Source: Clostridia bacterium (GTDB lineage: Bacteria > Bacillota > Clostridia > Oscillospirales > Acutalibacteraceae). Taken from it: DNA of 10,592 bases. A model generated the notes under the pieces. That model was not told the DNA's origin and did not search any database. It worked only from the letters and a program-made list of their open reading frames with translations. Numbering within the stretch: position 1 is the stretch's first letter; the number at the start of each line of letters is the position of its first letter. Position numbers and translations under genes: made by a program. The stretch spans positions 1 through 10,592 of the forward strand of contig JAFYQN010000192.1 in the NCBI GenBank assembly GCA_017559885.1. Reading direction: 5' to 3'. Below, one piece after another: positions 5,389 through 10,592 of this stretch.

Positions 5389-6312
5389 TTATAACGAAGA
5401 TAATGTGTTTAGTTTATATTGAACTAATATCGATGTTAACAATGGGTCATAAATAATTGAGTAAAGCAAGCAAGATTTTGATATATCCGAATCTATATAA
5501 ACTTTTTCTGCAATTTTACCAACCATTTTTGAAGTTTTATAATTCCAAACTATAGAATAAAAAGGTACTAATATGTATAACAATAATGTTGCCACAGGAG
5601 AACGCTCATTATCTGCATCTAAACGATTTAATCTTTTTGTGGTTTTATAAACCCAAATAAAATGCCACACACCGCAAGTAAACATGCTCAACACCGTGTG
5701 TAAAATTAAATTAAAGGAAATATCATCAGATATTTCTTTAAGTTTTTCTATTGTTTTGCCATTAACGGTTACATCTTTATTTTTCTTTACCGTTATATAT
5801 GTCATATCATTTATTTTTGCTTGTATCAAAACCGATGCTACAAGATTAGTGAAAAAAGAAAGCAAAATACACGTAGGCGCAATATTTGAAGATATACCGT
5901 TATCGCGAGAATTCTCATCTAAAATTGACGCAACTTGATAGTTCCAAATAACGTAATAATAAGGCACAGTTAAATATAAAATAATACTGCCAACAACACT
6001 CAATTTATTCTTCTTTGAAACGGAATTTATATATTTTGTGGTTTTGTATACCCATATTAATTCCCAAATACCAAAAGAAAACATCATTAACAACAAGTGG
6101 GAACACAAATATTGATAACCTTTAAATTCGTCATTATTATCCCTGTTGCCTCTTTGAAAAAACAAGGAGAAACAAACTATAAGTTCTCCAATAACTACTA
6201 CAGAAAGCGGTATAAGAAGCGGCATAATATATGTAGTATTGTCAAATATATCCGATAACAGTATAGCCCCAAAAACAAATAGAACTGAAATGTATTTTAA
6301 AATAATCGGCAT
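5389..6312 (-). CDS. DUF4234-like membrane protein with internal duplication
   Basis: This is a 307-residue multi-helix membrane protein of unknown function. Two hydrophobic segments open it (about 5-21 and 30-52). Two copies of a roughly 92-residue unit follow, at 79-170 and 212-303. Both copies carry G(I/V)W..IWVYKTTK (81-93 and 214-226), a L.VP(Y/F)Y..(I/V)WNY core (114-125 and 247-258) and a V.IQAK/LVQYK end. The linker (171-199) is polar and charged. The repeated pattern of an aromatic helix followed by YKTTK, then helix and WNY, resembles the DUF4234 family; that assignment is from memory. The start ATG at 6312 has a strong GAGGGGGA site. It is divergent from the RHH gene, with shared regulatory DNA between them, and is flanked by terminators. 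It appears more AT-rich than its neighbours by eye. Confidence 0.75.
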   Translation of the reverse strand: MPIILKYISVLFVFGAILLSDIFDNTTYIMPLLIPLSVVVIGELIVCFSLFFQRGNRDNNDEFKGYQYLCSHLLLMMFSFGIWELIWVYKTTKYINSVSKKNKLSVVGSIILYLTVPYYYVIWNYQVASILDENSRDNGISSNIAPTCILLSFFTNLVASVLIQAKINDMTYITVKKNKDVTVNGKTIEKLKEISDDISFNLILHTVLSMFTCGVWHFIWVYKTTKRLNRLDADNERSPVATLLLYILVPFYSIVWNYKTSKMVGKIAEKVYIDSDISKSCLLYSIIYDPLLTSILVQYKLNTLSSL

Positions 6313-6333
6313 TTATATCCCCCTCTAATTTGC

Positions 6334-6369
6334 GATATCTTTTATGATATCTATTATGATATCTTATTG
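6334..6369. repeat. Three 12-bp GATATC direct repeats (operator-like array)
   Basis: GATATC occurs at 6334, 6346 and 6358, exactly 12 bp apart. The full units are GATATCTTTTAT, GATATCTATTAT and the degenerate GATATCTTATTG. Each GATATC is itself a palindrome. The array lies just downstream of the predicted -10 of the DUF4234-like gene, over its transcription start, and upstream of the RHH repressor gene. Short, regularly phased sites are typical of RHH operators, so binding by the neighbouring protein is likely but inferred. Confidence 0.65.
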
Positions 6370-6395
6370 TAATATATTATGCAATAGTTTGTCAA
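6366..6395 (-). promoter_or_regulatory. Predicted promoter of the DUF4234-like gene
   Basis: On the minus strand, TTGACA (6390-6395) and TACAAT (6366-6371) are 18 bp apart. The start would fall near 6359, inside the GATATC array. Confidence 0.6.
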
Positions 6396-6397
6396 GG

Positions 6398-6403
6398 TAT
6401 AAT
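6398..6403 (+). promoter_or_regulatory. Predicted -10 element of the RHH gene
   Basis: TATAAT lies 21 bp before the ATG. No good -35 is present at 16-18 bp; the best is an AT-rich TATTAT. A 10-bp perfect palindrome, TTTGTACAAA (6403-6412), overlaps its last base. It nearly abuts the -35 of the divergent promoter, so the two compete for the same DNA. Confidence 0.4.
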
Positions 6404-6424
6404 TTGTACAAAGAGGTGAAATTT

Positions 6425-6607
6425 ATGAAAAATGAACCATTAAAGATAAAAAAGCGCGGTGAAGACGGAAATAGAGTGATTACCGTTCGCATCAAAGAAG
6501 ACACCTTGATAAAACTTGACCGCATAGCATCGGAAAGCAATTATTCAAGAAACGAATTAATAAATATAATTTTAACGCACGGAATAAACAATCTTGAAAT
6601 TATATAA
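6425..6607 (+). CDS. Ribbon-helix-helix (CopG/Arc-like) transcriptional regulator
   Basis: This is a 60-residue DNA-binding protein and the only plus-strand gene here. After a basic N-terminal tail (KIKKRGEDGNR, about 7-17), the segment VITVRI (18-23) is the beta-strand that enters the DNA major groove as a dimer ribbon. Helix A is about 25-36 (DTLIKLDRIASE). A YSRNE turn leads to helix B, about 41-53 (NELINIILTHGIN). This is the standard RHH length and order. The ATG at 6425 has GAGGTG 6 bases before it; earlier in-frame codons run through the operator-like repeats and are not coding. No toxin-like partner is adjacent: the neighbour is a divergent membrane protein. I infer that it controls itself and that membrane protein through the 12-bp repeats. 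Confidence 0.85.
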   Translation: MKNEPLKIKKRGEDGNRVITVRIKEDTLIKLDRIASESNYSRNELINIILTHGINNLEII

Positions 6608-6613
6608 AAAACT

Positions 6614-6641
6614 CCCCCGACTGTAAAAAGACAGTCGGGGG
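6614..6641. terminator. Bidirectional terminator between the RHH gene and serA
   Basis: CCCCCGACTGT (6614-6624) pairs with ACAGTCGGGGG (6631-6641), an 11-bp stem with a 6-base loop. T-rich runs follow on both strands (TTCATTTTT on plus, AGTTTTTT on minus), so it can end both convergent genes. Confidence 0.93.
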
Positions 6642-6660
6642 TTCATTTTTATTAAGGTTA

Positions 6661-7821
6661 TTAAATAACTCTTACTCTTATTACACCGTCAATTGCAGCA
6701 ATTCTTTCTTCAACTGCGTCGGTATTGTCAACACTTACGTCAATCATGGTATACGCATAATCGCCGCGTGATTTATTTAACATATTTTCAATGTTTACAT
6801 TATTTTCAGCAACGATACCTGTAATTGCAGTAAGCATATTAGGTATGTTTTTGTGCATTACACACACACGGTGCTTACCACTTCTTGGCATTGTAATTGC
6901 AGGCATATTAACCGAATTAACAATATTACCGTTTTCGATATAATCAACAAGCTGACGAGCCGCCATATCGGCGCAGTTATCTTCTGACTCGGGGGTAGAT
7001 GCGCCAAGGTGAGGAATAGCAATTACACCGTCTACACAAAGCATTTCTTCGGTTGGGAAGTCGGTAACGTATGCAGCAACCTTGCCGTTTTCGAGCGCTT
7101 TAAGCATATCGTCGGAATTAACAAGAGCCGCGCGAGAGAAGTTAAGAATACGTACGCCGTCTTTCATCATTGCAATAGCGTCAGCGTTAATCATATTCTT
7201 TGTGCTGTCAACAAGCGGTACGTGAACGCTGATATAGTCACATTTTTTGTAAATTTCATTAATATCGTAAATGTGAACTGCATTATGGTTAAGGTTCCAA
7301 GCAGAGTTTACCGACAAATATGGGTCGTAACCGTAAACTGTCATACCAAGGTGGTTTGCGGCATTTGCAACCATTACACCGATTGCGCCAAGACCTATAA
7401 TACCAAGTGTTTTGCCCTTAAGTTCGGGACCCGCAAACGCGCCTTTGCCTTTTTCTACAAGTTTACCAACTGCGTCGCCTTCGCCTTTAAGTGTTTTTGC
7501 CCACTCAATCGCAGGAATAACACGACGAGAAGAAATAAGCATACCTGCAAGAACAAGTTCCTTAACTGCGTTTGCGTTAGCGCCGGGCGTGTTAAATACA
7601 ACTATACCCTGCTCACTGCAACGGTCAATCGGAATATTGTTAGTGCCTGCGCCCGCGCGAGCAATCGCCTTAAGTGTTGCAGGAAATTCGGTATCGTGAA
7701 GAGCCGCCGAGCGAACAATCGCGCCATCGGCATTATCAACTTCGTCACCTACTGTATATTTATCATCAAAAACCTGAAGACCGATTTTTGAAATTTTGTT
7801 ATAAGTTTTAATCTTATACAT
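6661..7821 (-). CDS. serA: D-3-phosphoglycerate dehydrogenase
   Basis: This enzyme oxidises 3-phosphoglycerate to 3-phosphohydroxypyruvate with NAD, the first step of serine synthesis, in the cytoplasm. The 386-residue protein has a substrate-binding domain split around a nucleotide domain. The dinucleotide motif is GLGAIG (143-148). The catalytic residues of the 2-hydroxyacid dehydrogenase family are visible: R230 in NFSRAALVN, E259 in FPTEE and H271 in PHLGAST. A C-terminal ACT domain (about 317-386, VCVMHKNIPNMLTAIT) suggests amino acid feedback or oligomer contacts. It is a short form without the long intervening domain of mycobacterial-type SerA. The start ATG at 7821 overlaps the serC stop by one base (TAATG) and has GGAGA upstream, so translation is coupled. 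serB was not seen in the window. Confidence 0.95.
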   Translation of the reverse strand: MYKIKTYNKISKIGLQVFDDKYTVGDEVDNADGAIVRSAALHDTEFPATLKAIARAGAGTNNIPIDRCSEQGIVVFNTPGANANAVKELVLAGMLISSRRVIPAIEWAKTLKGEGDAVGKLVEKGKGAFAGPELKGKTLGIIGLGAIGVMVANAANHLGMTVYGYDPYLSVNSAWNLNHNAVHIYDINEIYKKCDYISVHVPLVDSTKNMINADAIAMMKDGVRILNFSRAALVNSDDMLKALENGKVAAYVTDFPTEEMLCVDGVIAIPHLGASTPESEDNCADMAARQLVDYIENGNIVNSVNMPAITMPRSGKHRVCVMHKNIPNMLTAITGIVAENNVNIENMLNKSRGDYAYTMIDVSVDNTDAVEERIAAIDGVIRVRVI

Positions 7822-8903
7822 TATGCGTTCTCCTCTTCAAATTTCTTCATAAATGCAACTAATTTTTCTACGCCTTCGATTGGCATTGCATTATAAATTG
7901 ACGCGCGCATACCGCCAACGCTACGGTGACCCTTAAGATTTACAAAACCTGCCGCCTTTGATTCGGCAACAAATTTAGCGTCGAGTTCATCATTACCGGT
8001 AACAAAAGGTACGTTCATAAGTGAACGGTCTTCTGCTACAACTGTGCCTTTAAACATCTTGCTATTATCAAGGAAATCATAAAGAAGATTTGCCTTTTTA
8101 ACATTCATTTCCTTAATTGCTTCAAGTCCGCCCATCTTTTTAATCCATTTAAATGTAAGACCTGCAATGTAAATTGCATAGCAAGGCGGTGTATTAAACA
8201 TAGAACCGTTTTCTGCGTGTGTTACGTAGTTAAGCATTGTAGGTGTAATATCCATAGCGTTACCGATAAGGTCTTCACGAATAATTACAATTGTAACACC
8301 TGCAGGAGCAACGTTCTTTTGAGCGCCCGCGTAAAGCATACCAAACTTTGTTACGTCAATCGGCTCAGAAAGAATACAACTTGAAATATCAGCAATTAGC
8401 GGTACGTCGCCTGTGTCGGGTAACTCGTTGTACTTTGTACCGTAAATGGTGTTATTCATACAAATATGAACAAAGTCAGCATCGGGGTCAAAATCGGCTG
8501 CAGTAGTCTTTGGAATATATGAATATGTCTTATCAGCGCTTGATGCAACCGCGCGAGCTTCACCGTAGCGACCAGCTTCTTTAAACGCTTTATTTGCCCA
8601 CTGACCTGTTATAATAAAGTCGGCTTTTTTATTCTTATTCATAAGGTTAAGCGGAATCATTGCAAACTGTGTTGAAGCGCCACCTTGTAAGAACAATACC
8701 TTGTAATTGTCAGGAATGTTCATTATCTCGCGCAAATTTGCCTCTGTTTCATCAAATATTGCTTGATACTCTTTTGAACGGTGTGACATTTCCATAACCG
8801 ATTGGCCTGTAGTGCCAAACTCTAACATCTCATCTGCCGCAGTCTTAAGTACCTCCTCAGGTAACATTGAAGGACCTGCGCTAAAATTGTAAACTCTTGC
8901 CAT
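7821..8903 (-). CDS. serC: Phosphoserine aminotransferase
   Basis: This PLP enzyme transfers an amino group from glutamate to 3-phosphohydroxypyruvate to give O-phosphoserine, the second step of serine synthesis; it also takes part in PLP synthesis in some bacteria. Its 360 residues are normal for SerC. It opens with the typical NFSAGPSMLPEEVL. HRSKEY (41-46) belongs to the substrate-binding region, GGASTQF (74-80) is the phosphate cup of PLP, and D172 in ADISS contacts the pyridine nitrogen. K196 in YAGAQKNVAPAG forms the Schiff base. GHRSVGGMRASIYN (325-338) is the C-terminal active-site loop. The start ATG at 8903 has GGAGGT. It is first in the serC-serA operon, behind a perfect consensus promoter. 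Confidence 0.96.
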   Translation of the reverse strand: MARVYNFSAGPSMLPEEVLKTAADEMLEFGTTGQSVMEMSHRSKEYQAIFDETEANLREIMNIPDNYKVLFLQGGASTQFAMIPLNLMNKNKKADFIITGQWANKAFKEAGRYGEARAVASSADKTYSYIPKTTAADFDPDADFVHICMNNTIYGTKYNELPDTGDVPLIADISSCILSEPIDVTKFGMLYAGAQKNVAPAGVTIVIIREDLIGNAMDITPTMLNYVTHAENGSMFNTPPCYAIYIAGLTFKWIKKMGGLEAIKEMNVKKANLLYDFLDNSKMFKGTVVAEDRSLMNVPFVTGNDELDAKFVAESKAAGFVNLKGHRSVGGMRASIYNAMPIEGVEKLVAFMKKFEEENA

Positions 8904-8951
8904 AATATAAAAACCTCCATAATGGGACTTAATTTCCCGAATTTGATGCCT

Positions 8952-8980
8952 ATTATATACTATATGATATTCAATGTCAA
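8952..8980 (-). promoter_or_regulatory. Consensus promoter of serC-serA
   Basis: On the minus strand, TTGACA (8975-8980) and TATAAT (8952-8957) are exactly 17 bp apart. The start would be near 8945, leaving a leader of about 42 bases. The leader has one small hairpin (GGGA at 8924 with TCCC at 8935) and no room for a T-box or riboswitch. Regulation at this promoter, if any, must act on initiation. Confidence 0.9.
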
Positions 8981-9037
8981 TAGGTTTGTTAAAAAATAGT
9001 CAATCTTTTTCAAATTTTCTTTTTTGCGATAAATTTT

Positions 9038-9057
9038 ATTGTTATTTTTTTAACAAT
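9038..9057. repeat. 7-bp inverted repeat in the glycosyltransferase-serC gap
   Basis: ATTGTTA (9038-9044) and TAACAAT (9051-9057) flank six T residues. It is about 60 bp upstream of the serC -35 and 12 bp past the glycosyltransferase terminator. It may be an operator, a secondary terminator stem or a chance AT-rich palindrome. The rest of 8981-9068 shows no gene. Confidence 0.3.
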
Positions 9058-9068
9058 ACACAAAAAGT

Positions 9069-9102
9069 AAATACCACTCACCTGTTTAAGCGAGTGGTAT
9101 TT
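9069..9102 (-). terminator. Terminator of the glycosyltransferase operon
   Basis: AAATACCACTC (9069-9079) pairs with GAGTGGTATTT (9092-9102), an 11-bp stem with a 12-base loop. On the minus strand it is followed by ACTTTTTG. It lies 7 bp past the stop codon at 9110. Confidence 0.9.
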
Positions 9103-9109
9103 ATAAAAT

Positions 9110-10342
9110 TTATAATTCTAAATTTTCTTTTATGCCCTTGCAAATTGAATCTAACGACAACTCTTTATTAAAGTAGTCGGTGTCAGTTGCAAGATTAAAA
9201 TTGCTCTCGTCAAACGAATTTGTTATCTCTAACAATTTGTTAGCAATGTTTTCAGGCGTCATATTTGAAAGCGATACAATATTATCGTTAAAACTTGCCA
9301 TATCTTTATTTTCGTAAGTGTTGGTTATTGTCTTTATACCAAAGGTAGACATTTCAAGTGGCGGATAACTTGGATGCGGTGATACCATAAGCGAAATACC
9401 TGCGTAGCAAGAGCCCATCATTTTGGCATACTCTTCTATAGAAAGTTTTCCGCATGAGCGCAATACACAACCATTTCCGATAGTAAGGTCGGCGTGCTTT
9501 TCTCCCGCAGATATCAACTGCCATTCAGAAGCATCGTCTGCCATAACCGACCACTTACGAAGTGAGTCGGCAACAATCTCAAAACAGTTTCTTTGTACCG
9601 AAGGTCTACCGTAAACAATAATCTTCTTTTCCTTTTTAACAGGAGGATTATTGATTAACTCTTTTTTTAGCGATGCGTTAAGCGCAGGATCAAAACAATA
9701 TTCTTTATAGAAAGAATAATTGTGCAACTTAAAGTAATCTTTAAGTTCAGAACTGTTAAATACAGCGATAACAGGTTTATCCATACGGTAGGTGCTCTCT
9801 GCCAAAGCGCTACGTGAAGACCAAGGATAAAAATACGGTTCATAGTCTTGAACAAGATATACAAGTGGTTTTGCTACACCGGCATTTTGTTCAATATTTT
9901 TTAATATTTCACGCGCATTGTACGCAGTCCACCAACCCGTACAAACAAAAATATCGTTTTTGCCAACAGGAATAGTCTTACCAACACGGTTAGAAAAAGG
10001 AACAACCTGACGATCAAAAATTGCGTTATCTGAACAATTGACCATTTTGTATCCTTTGTATTTGCCAAGATATTCAGGTATTGTTTCCTCATCGGTAACT
10101 ATCATTCTGCGCTTTATTCCAAGCTCATCTGCTAAATTCTCATAAAAATGGATAGCAGTTGTTATTCCGCCAAAAACGTGTGCAGGATTAAGGGTAGGAA
10201 CCAAAATATTAAGTCGTGGTTCATCACCAAGTTCATCTTGAAAACGTGAGTTCATAGGTGTAATTTCGGGAATTGTAGCGTCAAAAGTTGCTACAGCCCT
10301 AAATTTTCTATAAACCTTTTTTAATAAAAGTACAATAGACAT
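9110..10342 (-). CDS. WsaF-like glycosyltransferase (probable rhamnosyltransferase)
   Basis: This is a two-domain GT-B glycosyltransferase, 410 residues. The N-terminal domain has NILVPTLNPAHVFGGITTAI (45-64), and the linker region carries LVYLVQDYEPYFYPWSSRSALAESTY. This last motif is characteristic of WsaF, the dTDP-rhamnose-dependent transferase of Geobacillus S-layer glycan synthesis. The C-terminal domain has IIVYGRPSVQRNCFEI and a donor-binding segment SPHPSYPPLEMSTFG near the end. The likely job is adding a rhamnose (or similar sugar) to a cell-surface polysaccharide at the cytoplasmic face of the membrane; donor and acceptor are inferred from the family. The ATG at 10342 has GGGGGAGA well placed before it. 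An in-frame ATG at 10357 overlaps the previous stop but has no such site. It follows a family-2 glycosyltransferase by 14 bp and ends the operon. Confidence 0.85.
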   Translation of the reverse strand: MSIVLLLKKVYRKFRAVATFDATIPEITPMNSRFQDELGDEPRLNILVPTLNPAHVFGGITTAIHFYENLADELGIKRRMIVTDEETIPEYLGKYKGYKMVNCSDNAIFDRQVVPFSNRVGKTIPVGKNDIFVCTGWWTAYNAREILKNIEQNAGVAKPLVYLVQDYEPYFYPWSSRSALAESTYRMDKPVIAVFNSSELKDYFKLHNYSFYKEYCFDPALNASLKKELINNPPVKKEKKIIVYGRPSVQRNCFEIVADSLRKWSVMADDASEWQLISAGEKHADLTIGNGCVLRSCGKLSIEEYAKMMGSCYAGISLMVSPHPSYPPLEMSTFGIKTITNTYENKDMASFNDNIVSLSNMTPENIANKLLEITNSFDESNFNLATDTDYFNKELSLDSICKGIKENLEL

Positions 10343-10356
10343 ATATCTCTCCCCCA

Positions 10357-10592
10357 TCAAGCTTTTATGCTTGGGATTTTACTATATAAATCGAGGTTTT
10401 TGTTGTAGAATGGATCGCCTTTAGCCAAATAATCGCGATAGGTTTCTTCCGAACGAACAAAATCAATTTGTGGAATCTTTGACGCGTCACGTGATTTTGA
10501 TTCGTAATGATAAAGTTTTACGCGCGAATTATATAACGTGTTAAGACCGTTTTCATAAGCGCGCAAACAAATTTCAACATCACTACCGCAAA
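10357..10592 (-). CDS. Family-2 glycosyltransferase, C-terminal end (cut by window edge)
   Basis: Only the last 77 residues are present; the frame is open to the edge. The visible sequence SDVEICLRAYENGLNTLYNS, followed by VKLYHYESKSRD, matches the end of the GT-A fold in rhamnosyltransferase-like GT2 proteins. There the D.(D/E).C.R helix and the LYH.ES.SR segment line the active site. The tail (RSEETYRDYLAKGDPFYNKNLDL) is also typical, since these proteins end with a DPFYNPNL-like motif. The catalytic DxD region lies outside the window. It is upstream of the WsaF-like gene with a 14-bp gap, so the two probably act on the same surface glycan. Confidence 0.85.
   Translation of the reverse strand, partial: CGSDVEICLRAYENGLNTLYNSRVKLYHYESKSRDASKIPQIDFVRSEETYRDYLAKGDPFYNKNLDLYSKIPSIKA

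Noticed and set aside
6334..6369. CRISPR array or tandem repeat of mobile origin
   Set aside because: The units are 12 bp without spacers and there are only three; the position over a promoter fits an operator better.
6425..6607. Antitoxin of a toxin-antitoxin pair
   Set aside because: RHH proteins are often antitoxins, but no small toxin gene is next to it; the only partner is a divergent 307-residue membrane protein, and a terminator follows directly.
7009..7791. Long plus-strand open frame (260 codons) opposite serA
   Set aside because: It lies entirely antisense to a clear serA with all catalytic residues, its translation is Cys- and Asn-rich with no recognisable domain, and it has no ribosome binding site of note.
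8904..8945. Serine-responsive T-box or riboswitch before serC
   Set aside because: The predicted leader is only about 42 bases, with one 4-bp hairpin and no T-box sequence.
8974..9171. Small plus-strand gene across the serC promoter and terminator
   Set aside because: The frame crosses a consensus promoter, an inverted repeat and a terminator stem and has no plausible start signals.
10343..10360. Earlier starts of the WsaF-like gene (TTG at 10360, ATG at 10357)
   Set aside because: The GGGGGAGA site lies downstream of both and is correctly spaced for the ATG at 10342.

Overview
The window looks like chromosomal DNA of a low-GC Gram-positive bacterium, probably an anaerobic member of the Clostridia. 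The signs are strong purine-rich ribosome binding sites in front of nearly every start, sigma-A type promoters with near-consensus hexamers, a SigH-like sigma factor, a YerC-type TrpR relative, and a lipobox on the substrate-binding protein. No rRNA gene, IS element or CRISPR array is visible. All genes lie on the minus strand except one small repressor gene.

From right to left, in the direction of most transcription: the end of a family-2 glycosyltransferase (10357-10592, cut by the window edge) and a WsaF-like rhamnosyltransferase (9110-10342) close a surface-polysaccharide operon, which ends at a hairpin terminator. Then come serC and serA (8903-6661), a two-gene serine operon behind a perfect consensus promoter, joined by a one-base stop/start overlap. 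A bidirectional terminator separates serA from a small divergent module: a 60-residue ribbon-helix-helix protein (+ strand, 6425-6607) and a duplicated DUF4234-like membrane protein (- strand, 5389-6312). Three GATATC repeats in exact 12-bp register lie between them.

Next is a polar amino acid ABC importer operon (binding lipoprotein, permease, ATPase; 5183-2883) that ends in a TrpR-like YerC repressor (2604-2870). The operon promoter has an 18-bp palindromic box sitting exactly between -35 and -10, and a 16/18 copy in inverted orientation 92 bp upstream. YerC is the obvious candidate ligand for these sites.

A SigH-like sigma factor (1912-2460) follows, with a consensus promoter preceded by two sequences resembling Spo0A boxes 10 bp apart. 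Then comes a 98-residue double zinc-ribbon protein (1496-1792) whose leader contains a degenerate tRNA-like fold. The left end holds a two-component system: an OmpR-type regulator (641-1330) and the N-terminal half of its histidine kinase (1-637, cut by the window edge).

The coding content is mostly familiar. The less expected material is in the intergenic regions: the paired operator of the importer operon, the 12-bp operator-like array of the RHH/DUF4234 pair, the tRNA-like leader, and the possible Spo0A sites. All of these are sequence-based inferences.
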